Source of the DNA: CATOSP01 sp965216155
Lineage (GTDB): Bacteria > Chloroflexota > Dehalococcoidia > Lucifugimonadales > UBA3495
Direction: 5' to 3'
NCBI GenBank assembly: GCA_965216155.1
Contig: CBDCFD010000007.1
Coordinates: 1,054,001 to 1,118,000, forward strand
Length of the DNA: 64,000 nucleotides
The translations under genes and the position numbers were made by a program. Position 1 is the first letter of the stretch. Every line of letters starts with the position of its first letter. Shown here in pieces: positions 35,761-44,048 of this stretch. The notes below the pieces were generated by a model that saw only the letters and a program-made list of their open reading frames with translations, was not told the DNA's origin and searched no databases.

Positions 35761-36351
35761 TCACGGTTCCCCGCTCTGCCTCCTGCGCCCCGCCTTGATT
35801 TTGTCCCAAATCCAGAGACCCAGTGCGGCCAGCGCGACGACTGTTGCCAGGACGTAAACGAGATCGAGACTTTGAGAGGCTCTGACTTGCATCGGCAGGC
35901 TGAGTTGTCCATTTCCCAGCGGTCCATTGGCCTCGACGGCTAATGTCCAGCTACCTTCCGCATCCAGGGGCAAATTAGCTTCGTAAAACCGGAGGTCCTG
36001 CACCGAGTTGGCAGCCCTCACCGGACCGGCGTCTGTCCCCCCCTCTGGTCCTATTACCGTGATGTCCACCAACGCGCCGGTAAGGGGAGTCCCGCCAGCC
36101 GCTTCGTTGACCAGGACGGTGACGTGCAATGTGCCAACCCTGGGAGTTCCCGGCAGGATACCAACCTGCAGCAGGTACGGACCAGCCTGGGCGTCTTTGA
36201 CCAGCAACCGGGTCGACCCGTTGGCCAACAACTCGCCCTGCCCGGCAGATAACCAGAGGGCAACCGGAAGCAGCATGGCTTGCAGCAAGATGTTGCGAAC
36301 CAAGAATCCGGACCGGGGTAAACGGTCCCTGTGGGCTTGGAGAGGACTCAC
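35761..36351 (-). CDS. FixH/YtkA-like exported protein with C-terminal membrane anchor
   Basis: 196 residues, GTG start. A signal-peptide-like helix (ILLQAMLLPVALWLSAG) is followed by an immunoglobulin-like domain (PRVGTLHVTVLVNEAAGG, LPLDAEGSWTLAVEANGP). A transmembrane helix sits near the C-terminus (LVYVLATVVALAALGLWIW) with a basic cytoplasmic tail. YtkA/FixH domains occur in copper and cytochrome-oxidase assembly. The gene lies between an NMT1-like binding protein (13-nt gap) and the Cys-rich membrane protein (16-nt gap). Confidence 0.72.
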   Translation of the reverse strand: MSPLQAHRDRLPRSGFLVRNILLQAMLLPVALWLSAGQGELLANGSTRLLVKDAQAGPYLLQVGILPGTPRVGTLHVTVLVNEAAGGTPLTGALVDITVIGPEGGTDAGPVRAANSVQDLRFYEANLPLDAEGSWTLAVEANGPLGNGQLSLPMQVRASQSLDLVYVLATVVALAALGLWIWDKIKAGRRRQSGEP

Positions 36352-36364
36352 CTGGAAGACTTCG

Positions 36365-37288
36365 TTATCCCAGTGCGGACTGGATGAACTCCGGACGCAC
36401 TACTTTGTTGTAGGGTTGGCGCTCCTGCACCATTCCCGCAGCTATGAGTATGTCTTGAAGGCCATCAAATTCGGGTGGGTCCAGCCGCGGGTCCTCCGGC
36501 CAAGTGTCTTGCTCTTTATAGTGGCGCACGGACTCGACGATCAAGTCCTGGGATATGTCCGGGAAGAACTGGGCGGCCAATTCACCTACGGTTAGAGCCG
36601 GAGTGCCGTGCAACCAGCGGAGGGCCCGGGAGAACCCCAACACGAACCGCTGAACAGTGTCCTGCTCCCGATCCAGGAAAGCATTGGTGGCGGCGAAAGA
36701 GCTGTAGGCGATGTGACCGTTCACGGGCCCCAACGCTGCGGCCAGGTGTACATTCCCGTCCGCCAGAAGGATCTCGGCGGCAGGCCCGGGCAGGTGGATA
36801 AACTCAGCGCGCCCTTGTTTGAAGGCGTCGACTGCCTGGTCTAGCGTAAGGCCGGGCATTAGGACCAGGTTGCCCGGGTCCACACCGTTCTTGCGTAGCG
36901 CGAACTGGAAGGAAGCCCAAGGCATGGGCGAAAATCCAACCGGAATGACAGTCGCGCCGCTTAGCGTCTCCCACCGGAATTGGCCGGTAGGCTGGCGGCC
37001 CAAAACAAAGAAGCCGTCTCGGGCGTTAATCTTGGCGAAATGAGAGGGAACACTCTCCGCTCCCCAATCCGACGCGATGATCGAGCGCATTATACCGCTC
37101 TGGGTGATGTCGGCCGCGCCCTGAATCAATGCGCTAAGGGGATGGGCGTACCGGGGCGGACAGGTGGAGAAGGAGACGTCGAGGCCCTCGGTCTCCAAGA
37201 AGCCCCCGGCCACCGCCACGTAGATGGGTGTATAAAATACGGACCGGAAGGTCTCCATCAAACGCAGAGGGCGGCGGCTGGTGGTCAA
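36365..37288 (-). CDS. NMT1/THI5-like substrate-binding protein
   Basis: About 307 residues. LRLMETFRSVFYTPIYVAVAG and GLDVSFSTCP match the start of the NMT1/THI5/SsuA-like periplasmic-binding fold, and LTLDQAVDAFKQGRAEFI fits the second lobe. There is no signal peptide or lipobox, so it may act in the cytoplasm as THI5-like enzymes do. TTG 37288 has GGAG 5 nt upstream and gives the usual N-terminus; the open frame continues to ATG 37327. No ABC permease or ATPase is adjacent. It heads the operon with the FixH-like and Cys-rich membrane proteins. Confidence 0.78.
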   Translation of the reverse strand: MTTSRRPLRLMETFRSVFYTPIYVAVAGGFLETEGLDVSFSTCPPRYAHPLSALIQGAADITQSGIMRSIIASDWGAESVPSHFAKINARDGFFVLGRQPTGQFRWETLSGATVIPVGFSPMPWASFQFALRKNGVDPGNLVLMPGLTLDQAVDAFKQGRAEFIHLPGPAAEILLADGNVHLAAALGPVNGHIAYSSFAATNAFLDREQDTVQRFVLGFSRALRWLHGTPALTVGELAAQFFPDISQDLIVESVRHYKEQDTWPEDPRLDPPEFDGLQDILIAAGMVQERQPYNKVVRPEFIQSALG

Positions 37289-37392
37289 TTCGTCTCCGTG
37301 GGTACGAGCGCAACGTGATCGGCCCATGTCCCTGGTCCGCGCAGGTAGTGCCGGATGCCGATCACGTCAAATTTCCTACTTGAATGGAGGCG

Positions 37393-38190
37393 CTATGCAG
37401 GCTGCAAGAAGGGCAGCAACGCACCTACGAACGCCTCGGGGTCCTCGATCTGGGGAATGTGGCCTAGTCCGGGAAGCACGACCTTGGTGGCGTTGCGGAT
37501 GTTGTTGTGTAGCAGTTCTTCTCCGTCCCGCAGCCGGTCGATCTCACCGTACATTACCATGGTGGCCGAGGCCTGGATCAGGGGCAGGCGCGACATAACG
37601 TCGTAGTGGGCCAGGGATTCCATCAGGTTCTTTACCCAAACACCGGCCTGGGCCCTGGTCTGGTTCTGCGCCTCGACCCATTCCGGTTGAGGGTCTGCGA
37701 AGGTAGTGGAAGCCCTGACGTCTTCCATCGTCCTGGGCTTGGGCAGACCGTCTTCGTCGTATCCGCCCGCTGACTCGGCAAGCCGCTGCGGGGCGGTGAA
37801 GGGGGGCCATACGGGCATCCCGACAAGCACCAGCTTGTCCAGCCGTTCCGGGAAGCTGGCCGCCATCTCCGTCGCCAGGACCGCTCCCACCGAGTTGCCC
37901 ACGTAGTGGCCGCGGTGGATGTTCAGGAGCTGGCAGGCGTGGTCAAGGGCGTTGGCGTAATCCGGGATGTTGAAATGGCGAGTCGGTTTGTCGGACTCAC
38001 CATGTCCGAGCATGTCAAAAGCATAGCAAGTGTAATGCTGGCTCAGGGAGTCGATTACCGTGTGCCAGGCCCAGGTGGAAGTGCCCAGAGGGTGGAGCAT
38101 CACCAGGGGGAACCCGCTCCCCTGCCTGACATAGTGCATGTCTCCTTCCGGGGTGGGAACCGAGTCGGTCAGGTCCCTTCTGACGAACAT
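37393..38190 (-). CDS. Alpha/beta hydrolase
   Basis: 265 residues. VMLHPLGTSTWAW is the oxyanion-hole region, YVGNSVGAVLATE the nucleophile elbow (Ser in GNSVG), MYGEIDRLRD the acid and GLGHIPQIEDPE the catalytic His. FDMLGHGESDKP is also typical. It is a complete member of the esterase/epoxide-hydrolase/MhpC branch; substrate unknown. It is followed by the NMT1-like operon on the same strand, with a 104-nt gap to that operon's start. Confidence 0.9.
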   Translation of the reverse strand: MFVRRDLTDSVPTPEGDMHYVRQGSGFPLVMLHPLGTSTWAWHTVIDSLSQHYTCYAFDMLGHGESDKPTRHFNIPDYANALDHACQLLNIHRGHYVGNSVGAVLATEMAASFPERLDKLVLVGMPVWPPFTAPQRLAESAGGYDEDGLPKPRTMEDVRASTTFADPQPEWVEAQNQTRAQAGVWVKNLMESLAHYDVMSRLPLIQASATMVMYGEIDRLRDGEELLHNNIRNATKVVLPGLGHIPQIEDPEAFVGALLPFLQPA

Positions 38191-38334
38191 AGCGCCTCCT
38201 CAATAACCGGGCATGATTTGTCAAATATCCAGGGAAAGTAACGTAGCCGCCTTATCAGCGTGGGCTTGGATTCTGTCGACATAGCCGATATATTACCATG
38301 AGACAGGCAGTCACGCAGCCCAGCCCGAAACTAT

Positions 38335-39270
38335 ATGCCTTGGACCATGACCATGCCGAAGCAGGATTATTATACCATTCTCGGTGTCTCTCCTACTGCT
38401 AACCAGGATGAAATAGGCAATGCTTATCGCCGAGAGGCTAGGGAGTGGCACCCGGATGTCAACAAGCACCCGAATGCCACCGTAAAGATGCAGGACATCA
38501 ACGAGGCCAACGGAATACTTTCCGACCCCAAGAAGCGGGCTGAGTACGATAAACAGCGAGGAACTTCCCGAGGCAGCACCTCTGAACAGGCATCCGGCAG
38601 AAATAGTTCGACCAGGAACGGCTCGACCGCCGACGGTAGCCGAACAGGAACCAACCAGAGTAACAGGAGGGGGTCGGGTATGGCCCGACCCCCTGGCGGA
38701 AGAACGCAGGAAGGCAGGGACGGTCAAGGTGCAAATCAGACTGGCAACTCGGCTGGTGGGCGGAGGCGAGGCGACGCTGGTTCCACATCGCAATACAAAG
38801 GCACGGGTTCTCAGCGGGAACACCTGCAGCGGGAACGTGTGGGGCTACAGCACGAGGTAGTGGGCCTGCGGGAGGAACGTGCGAGGCTGCAGCGGGAGAT
38901 GGAGCCGCTTCGGGAGGAACGCGCGGGGGTACAGCGGGAGATGGAATGTCTCCGGCAAGAACGTATGAAGCGGGAGATGGAGAGGCAACAACTGGAACGC
39001 CAGGAACAAGATCTCCATCGGCGGGAGCGAAGGCTCCAAGAGCGTCTGAATCAAGAGGAGCAGGAGCGGCAATTACGGCGGGAGCAAGAAGAACACGAAC
39101 GTCAGGAACGCATTGAGCAAGAGGAGCGGGAACGCCGGGAACGCATTGAACAGGAGAAACGCGAACGTGAAGCGGCCCGGTCATTGGCTGAATCCCGCCG
39201 TCTGTCTGCTCGAATTCTCTCCGGCCTGAAGAGCGTTTTTGGCGCGCGCGGAGGTGATGTCTCCGGGTGA
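38335..39270 (+). CDS. J-domain protein with long charged coiled coil
   Basis: 311 residues. An N-terminal J domain (QDYYTILGVSPTANQDEIG, HPD at residues 39-41, INEANGILSDPKKRAEYDK) should stimulate an Hsp70. A Ser/Gly/Thr/Asn-rich low-complexity region (about 70-160) follows, then a Glu/Arg/Gln-rich coiled coil to about residue 280 with repeated LQREMEPLREERAGVQREME-like heptads. There is no DnaJ zinc finger or C-terminal client domain, so this is a type III (DnaJC-like) protein. The start may be ATG 38335, 38347 or 38353. The charged coil suggests a scaffold or membrane-proximal role (inference). Confidence 0.85.
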   Translation: MPWTMTMPKQDYYTILGVSPTANQDEIGNAYRREAREWHPDVNKHPNATVKMQDINEANGILSDPKKRAEYDKQRGTSRGSTSEQASGRNSSTRNGSTADGSRTGTNQSNRRGSGMARPPGGRTQEGRDGQGANQTGNSAGGRRRGDAGSTSQYKGTGSQREHLQRERVGLQHEVVGLREERARLQREMEPLREERAGVQREMECLRQERMKREMERQQLERQEQDLHRRERRLQERLNQEEQERQLRREQEEHERQERIEQEERERRERIEQEKREREAARSLAESRRLSARILSGLKSVFGARGGDVSG

Positions 39271-39805
39271 GTCGGGTGAGGTTGCTCAAGTGATGTGCAT
39301 CGGCGGCCCCATCACCGCCAGGGTCTTTCTATTCTCTGCAAAGGCTCCCCCCTCCCCACGGGCTGACAGGGGTATGTAAGAACGAGATTATAGCTACGAA
39401 CCGGCCCGCCACCTCTGGATTCCGGCCTACGCCGGAATGATGGAATGGGCCTGATAGTGGGTATTTGGGGGCGATTTTATATCTGAGTAAGTCTGCCCTG
39501 CTATGCGAACTCACGTTCAACTCCAGAGTTCCCAAATGAAATACATACCCTTGTCAGCCACGGGAGAGGGGTTGGGGGTGAGGGGTGTTTTTCCCCTGGC
39601 AAGCATGTTTGACCCGGAGGTCCCCCCTCGCCCCGGCCCTCTCCCTCCAGGGAGAGGGCGAATAGAAAGACCCTGCCATCACCGCCGGTTGATTTGCGGG
39701 GTCTGCTGTGGCAGAATTGGGCCGGACAGACGGGTTTGCCAACCCATGCCTCCCCCGGCGCGTTGATTCCCACTAACGCGCATCCCGGCTGCAGCGGATT
39801 CGGGC
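39271..39805. repeat. Repeat-rich intergenic island before otsA
   Basis: No gene is supported. It holds a palindrome ATTCCGGCCTACGCCGGAAT (39419-39438) of a type often dispersed in bacterial genomes. A GC-rich CTCTCCCTCCAGGGAGAGGG palindrome lies near 39640-39658. CCCACGGGCTGACAGGGGTA (from 39355) has an imperfect inverted copy at 39542-39564 (ACATACCCTTGTCAGCCACG), so about 210 bp is bounded by inverted repeats. This looks like nested non-autonomous repeats. Any otsA promoter must lie here but is not obvious. Confidence 0.6.
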
Positions 39806-41350
39806 TTGATACCAATGTTGCCGCCCCGGCAGGGCCAGATAGTGACCACTCCTACTTGGAATAGCGAAAACCTGCGCAGGCTAGTCCAACGCGAGATCGG
39901 GGATTACCGGTTGGTCGTGGTCTCTAACCGACAACCCTACATCCACGAACTTATTGAAGGAGAGCTGCGTTACGTTGTGCCTGCCGGAGGCCTGACCACC
40001 GCCATTGATCCCCTGATGCAGGAATGCGGCGGCACGTGGGTCGCCTACGGCGGAGGCAAGGGCGACTGGTTCGCGGTGGACGAACAAAACAAGATCGCCG
40101 TTCCACCGGACAACCCGGCCTATACGCTGCGCCTGATTTGGCTGACAGAAGCGCAAGAGCAAGGGTATTACTATGGCTTCTCCAATGAAGGCCTTTGGCC
40201 CCTCTGTCACAACGCCTACACTGAGCCGGTATTCGACGCAGACGATTGGCAGACCTACAAGGCGGTGAACGAAGAGTTCGCAAAGCAGGTCCTCGACGAG
40301 ATTGATGGACGCCCGGCGGCCGTGTTCACCCAGGACTACCACCTGGCCCTTTTGCCCCGGCTCATCAGAGACGCCGATCCAGACGTCATCACCGGCCAGT
40401 TCTGGCACATCCCGTGGCCCAACCCTGAGATTTTCCGCATCTGCCCCTGGCAGGAAGAGTTGCTTGACGGGCTCTTGGGCAACGACCTGCTTGGGTTCCA
40501 TATCGGGGATCATTGCGATAACTTCCTGGACACCGTCTCCCGCACCATAGATAGCAGGGTTGACCTCGACTACTCGCTTGTCAGCTACAGGAGTGAACCT
40601 ACCCTCGTGAGACCATTCCCCATCAGCGTCGACTTCGAGGATATCTGCGAGCGCGCCGCCAGCGTGTACGTCACCGAGGAAATGGAACGCCTGGCTGACG
40701 AGCTGGGGTTGGAGGGCAAGGTAGTCGGGTTGGGTATCGACCGCATCGACTACACCAAAGGGATACCACACCGCTTCCGGGCCATGGGCCGGTTCCTGGA
40801 GAAGAACCCGGAGTACATCGGAAAAGTGGTGTTCGTGCAGGCTGGGGTGATGAGCCGCACCAGTATCGACGCCTACCAGCAGCTTGCCGAGCAAATAGAG
40901 GGACTGCTGGAGGAGATTAACGGACGGTTTGCCGTAAAGGACTGGAAACCGATCATCTACCTCCCTACTGACCTGCCCAACGTGTCCCTCCTCGCACTGC
41001 GGCGGCTGGCCCAGTTCTGTGTAGTAAGTTCGCTGCACGATGGGATGAACCTGGTAGCCAAAGAGTACGTCGCCAGCCGGTTCGACGAGGACGGTGTTCT
41101 GATTCTCAGTCCCTTCACCGGGGCTGCCCACGAATTGACCGACGCTCTGATCGTCAATCCTTACGCCACTGAGCGTTTCGCCGACGCCATATTGGAAGCT
41201 GTCGAAATGCCCCACGAGGAACGCCGCTCCCGCATGGTGCGGATGAGGTCCATAGTCCGCGAAAACAACATTTACAAATGGGCTGCCAGGCTCTTGGTCG
41301 AGCTCATGCAGGGGGCCCGCAGGGCGAGGCGGCCCATACGCAATCGCTAG
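39806..41350 (+). CDS. otsA: Trehalose-6-phosphate synthase (GT20)
   Basis: About 514 residues; the start is ambiguous (TTG 39806, ATG 39815, GTG 39842). VVVSNRQPYIH at the N-terminus, PAGGLTTAIDPLM, FWHIPWPNPEIFRICPW, LGIDRIDYTKGIPHRF and SLHDGMNLVAKEYVASR are the GT20 motifs for glucose-6-phosphate and UDP-glucose binding. It makes trehalose-6-phosphate and is followed 51 nt later by the phosphatase. A trehalose osmolyte or stress-protectant pathway is therefore complete in the window. Confidence 0.95.
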   Translation: MIPMLPPRQGQIVTTPTWNSENLRRLVQREIGDYRLVVVSNRQPYIHELIEGELRYVVPAGGLTTAIDPLMQECGGTWVAYGGGKGDWFAVDEQNKIAVPPDNPAYTLRLIWLTEAQEQGYYYGFSNEGLWPLCHNAYTEPVFDADDWQTYKAVNEEFAKQVLDEIDGRPAAVFTQDYHLALLPRLIRDADPDVITGQFWHIPWPNPEIFRICPWQEELLDGLLGNDLLGFHIGDHCDNFLDTVSRTIDSRVDLDYSLVSYRSEPTLVRPFPISVDFEDICERAASVYVTEEMERLADELGLEGKVVGLGIDRIDYTKGIPHRFRAMGRFLEKNPEYIGKVVFVQAGVMSRTSIDAYQQLAEQIEGLLEEINGRFAVKDWKPIIYLPTDLPNVSLLALRRLAQFCVVSSLHDGMNLVAKEYVASRFDEDGVLILSPFTGAAHELTDALIVNPYATERFADAILEAVEMPHEERRSRMVRMRSIVRENNIYKWAARLLVELMQGARRARRPIRNR

Positions 41351-41401
41351 TCCGCCTGTGCCGAGTTTGTCTCACCCCTCACCGTCCGCATCATTGCTAT
41401 T

Positions 41402-42184
41402 GTGCCTCACCTGCTGAGTGTTTGGCCCAGCGTTGCCCGGCGCGTACACGACGCGGAGAAAGTGCTGGTCCTATTTGACTTCGACGGGACCCTCGCGCCA
41501 ATCGTGGAACGGCCCGAGCTTGCTGCCATCCTTCCCAATACCAAGAATCATCTGACCGGCCTCAGCCAGCGGGGAAAGTACATCTCCGGAGTGATCAGCG
41601 GCAGGCGTCTGGGAGATGTGACCGGCAGGGTCGGCGTGTCTGGTCTGATCTACGCGGGCAACCATGGGTTTGAGATGTCCGGCCCAGGAGTCTCTTTCAT
41701 TCATCCTGCCGCCGAACAGGTGCGGGAGACTCTAATGGGGGCGCTAGAGGGCCTGCGGAGAGCACTCTCCGGACTTCCGGGAGTCATAATCGAGGACAAG
41801 GGACTGACGCTGAGTGTCCATTACCGGTTGACTCCGGAGAATATGGTGGCCGATGTCCAGCGCGGCTTCACCGATACCTTGGAACCCTACCTAGCTTCGG
41901 GCCAACTGAGGACCACAACAGGTAAGATGGTATTGGAGGTCCGGCCCAACCTGGATTGGGGCAAAGGGAAAGCGATAGCCAAGCTGCAGGAGATGTTTCC
42001 GGAAGCGGCGCTAACGATGTTCTTCGGGGATGACGTGACAGATGAGGACGGATTCGACGTAGTCCAAAGCGGAAACGGTATTGCAGTGTTCGTTGGGAGC
42101 GCGAGGCAGTCCACTCGGGCGCTGCACAGGGTGGACTCTCCCGCCGAAGTGACCGAGGCCCTGGCCCTGCTAGACCAGCCTTAG
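41402..42184 (+). CDS. otsB: Trehalose-6-phosphate phosphatase
   Basis: 260 residues, GTG start. HAD-superfamily motifs: VLFDFDGTLAPI (nucleophile Asp), ISGRRL, KMVLEVRPNLDWGKGKAI, and FFGDDVTDEDGFDVV. VHYRLTPE is typical of trehalose phosphatases. It removes phosphate from the OtsA product. It is the second gene of the otsAB pair and converges with rpiB 20 nt later. Confidence 0.95.
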   Translation: MPHLLSVWPSVARRVHDAEKVLVLFDFDGTLAPIVERPELAAILPNTKNHLTGLSQRGKYISGVISGRRLGDVTGRVGVSGLIYAGNHGFEMSGPGVSFIHPAAEQVRETLMGALEGLRRALSGLPGVIIEDKGLTLSVHYRLTPENMVADVQRGFTDTLEPYLASGQLRTTTGKMVLEVRPNLDWGKGKAIAKLQEMFPEAALTMFFGDDVTDEDGFDVVQSGNGIAVFVGSARQSTRALHRVDSPAEVTEALALLDQP

Positions 42185-42204
42185 GGAATAATCCGGGCGT
42201 GACC

Positions 42205-42669
42205 TCAAGAGGCGGCTTCCTGTCCCCTCTTCTCCACCGCATTCAGCTTCTCCAATCGCCGCTTGAATCGGGGTTCCGGAATGAAATTGGCTCCCAGAAA
42301 CGACGTGATGATATCCTTGGACAGGTCCAGTCCGATCACGCGAGCGCCGACGCAGATGACGTTCATGTCGTCATGCTCGACACCCTGGTGGGCGGTATAG
42401 GTGTCATGGCAGACACAGGCGCGTACCCCTGGGATTTTGTTGGCGGTGATGGATGCGCCTACGCCGCTGCCGCAGACGATTATGCCCCGTTCGACGCCGC
42501 CGGTCCGTACCGTCTCGGCCACCGCGGCGGCGAAGTCCGGGTAATCGTCGTCGTTGTCCAACTCGTGCGCGCCCATGTCCAAAACTGAGTGTCCCGCCGA
42601 TTCCAGCCAGGGCACCAAGAGTTGCTTCAACTCGAACCCGGCATGATCTGCGCCCACGGCAAGCCGCAT
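42205..42669 (-). CDS. rpiB: Ribose-5-phosphate isomerase B
   Basis: 154 residues from ATG 42669, which has AGAGG 7-8 nt upstream; the open frame further 5' is ignored. MRLAVGADHAGFELK and GIIVCGSGVGASITANK carry the family's Asp, His and catalytic Cys. NVICVGARVIG and FIPEPRFKRRLEKL complete the fold. It interconverts ribose-5-phosphate and ribulose-5-phosphate in the pentose phosphate pathway. Confidence 0.95.
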   Translation of the reverse strand: MRLAVGADHAGFELKQLLVPWLESAGHSVLDMGAHELDNDDDYPDFAAAVAETVRTGGVERGIIVCGSGVGASITANKIPGVRACVCHDTYTAHQGVEHDDMNVICVGARVIGLDLSKDIITSFLGANFIPEPRFKRRLEKLNAVEKRGQEAAS

Positions 42670-42806
42670 GTCCCGCCTCTCCCCATTAACTGATCTGGTA
42701 ACCAATCTGGTCTCGACCAAGGCTCAGCATACTTAACCGCGACTTTGGAAGCAAGTATCAGCCGCAGTCCGCTCTCGTTGACTCGTAGGACCTTGGTTGT
42801 ATGGTT

Positions 42807-43091
42807 GAGAAAATTGCAAAACTTCACCGCCCCCATCCGTCGCTCCCGCGAAAGCGGGAGCCCAGAGCTATCGTAGTGGATTCCCGCTTTCGCGGGAAAG
42901 ACGAGTTGGTATTTTCGTAGTGATACAGGCCAGTATCTGGCGAAACTCTTTAGTTGCCGAAGAGGCGGAATAAAAATGGCGTGGATAGGATTCATCGGCC
43001 AATGAGAGTAAGTGGACTTCGCTGATATTTTGGCGGTATTCGTCCCCCAGCAGCGGTAGCAACCTCAGCCAGGGAGTTTCGCAATTTTCTC
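42807..43091. mobile_element. MITE-like element with terminal inverted repeats and 6-bp target duplication
   Basis: 285 bp. The left end is GAGAAAATTGCAAAACTTC (42807-42825). The right end is the inverted copy of GAGAAAATTGCGAAACTCC (43073-43091), 17 of 19 matching. It is flanked by direct repeats ATGGTT at 42801-42806 and 43092-43097. No transposase is encoded. Inside are two further hairpins, CTCCCGCGAAAGCGGGAG (from about 42842) and TTCCCGCTTTCGCGGGAA (from about 42882), arranged head to head as in dispersed palindromic repeats. Confidence 0.7.
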
Positions 43092-43237
43092 ATGGTTGGC
43101 TAGGATTCCAAACCCTGGCAGGGTGTGCTAGAATGCCTCAGCCCATCCCCCCTTGAAGGGACTCCAGTTAGCTATGGAAATGGGCCGGGAGCCCACGTCG
43201 GTGAGGTTTCCAGGGGAGCAAGGAAGCGGCAGCATAG

Positions 43238-43975
43238 ATGATCAAAGCGATATCTTTCGACCTTTACAACACCCTGGTGCAATTCTGGCCTCCCCTTGAT
43301 GAGATCCAGCAGGCCGCATGCAGGGAGTTGGGGTTGGGAGTATCCAAGTCCAAGATCAATCATGGCTATTCGGTGGCCGACGTTTTCTTCAACCAGGAGA
43401 ACGCCCGGCATTCCCTCAGTCTGCGAACGGCGGAGGAACGGCTCGACTTCTTCGCCCACTACGAGCAGATCATCTTGGAAAATGCCGGTGTGCCTGTGTC
43501 ATTGGCATTGGCGCGGCAGATTTGGGAACTCGCCATCTCCGTCCCTAAAGACTTCGTCCCCTTCGATGATACTATTCCTGCCCTGGCTTCTCTGAAAGAG
43601 CAGGGCTATCGATTGGGTGTTTTGTCCAACCTGCGGCGCGACATGGACGAGCTTTGCCGGCAGTTGGGGTTATCCCCCTACTTGGACTTCTGCCTAAGCC
43701 CCATCGAGGCAGGGACTGAGAAGCCCGACAAGGCAATGTTCCTTGCCGCATTATCCCACGTTAATGTCGAGGCGGGAGAAGCAGTCCATGTTGGCGACCA
43801 GTACCGCTCGGATGTCCTGGGAGCGCGGGCCGTGGGTATACACGGCGTGTTGATGGACCGCGGAGGCTGGCAGGCAGACATTACGGATTGCCCTAAGATC
43901 TCCACCCTGGACGAGCTAGGGTCTCTCCTTGAAGGCGCTCCCCAGTCCCTTTCACTCAACCACCACGAGTCCTAG
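43238..43975 (+). CDS. HAD-family hydrolase (haloacid dehalogenase-like)
   Basis: 245 residues. Motif I is SFDLYNTLV (nucleophile Asp8; the second Asp of phosphatases is Tyr, as in dehalogenase-like members). Motif II is GVLSNLRRD, the Lys lies in EKPDKAMF, and motif IV is HVGDQYRSDVLGA. A helical C1-type cap lies at about residues 18-95. Substrate unknown. It lies upstream of the selenoprotein DsbA gene on the same strand with a 73-nt gap. Confidence 0.88.
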   Translation: MIKAISFDLYNTLVQFWPPLDEIQQAACRELGLGVSKSKINHGYSVADVFFNQENARHSLSLRTAEERLDFFAHYEQIILENAGVPVSLALARQIWELAISVPKDFVPFDDTIPALASLKEQGYRLGVLSNLRRDMDELCRQLGLSPYLDFCLSPIEAGTEKPDKAMFLAALSHVNVEAGEAVHVGDQYRSDVLGARAVGIHGVLMDRGGWQADITDCPKISTLDELGSLLEGAPQSLSLNHHES

Positions 43976-44048
43976 TCCTTAGCTTCGCGCCCAACCCCCT
44001 GTCATCCCGCGCCGGGATTCATTGCCGGTGCGAATTAGGAGCCGAACG

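Noticed and set aside
39881..41215. 444-codon minus-strand ORF opposite otsA
   Set aside because: High-GC shadow of a well-conserved GT20 gene, with composition biased to Val, Gly and Asp and no family motif.
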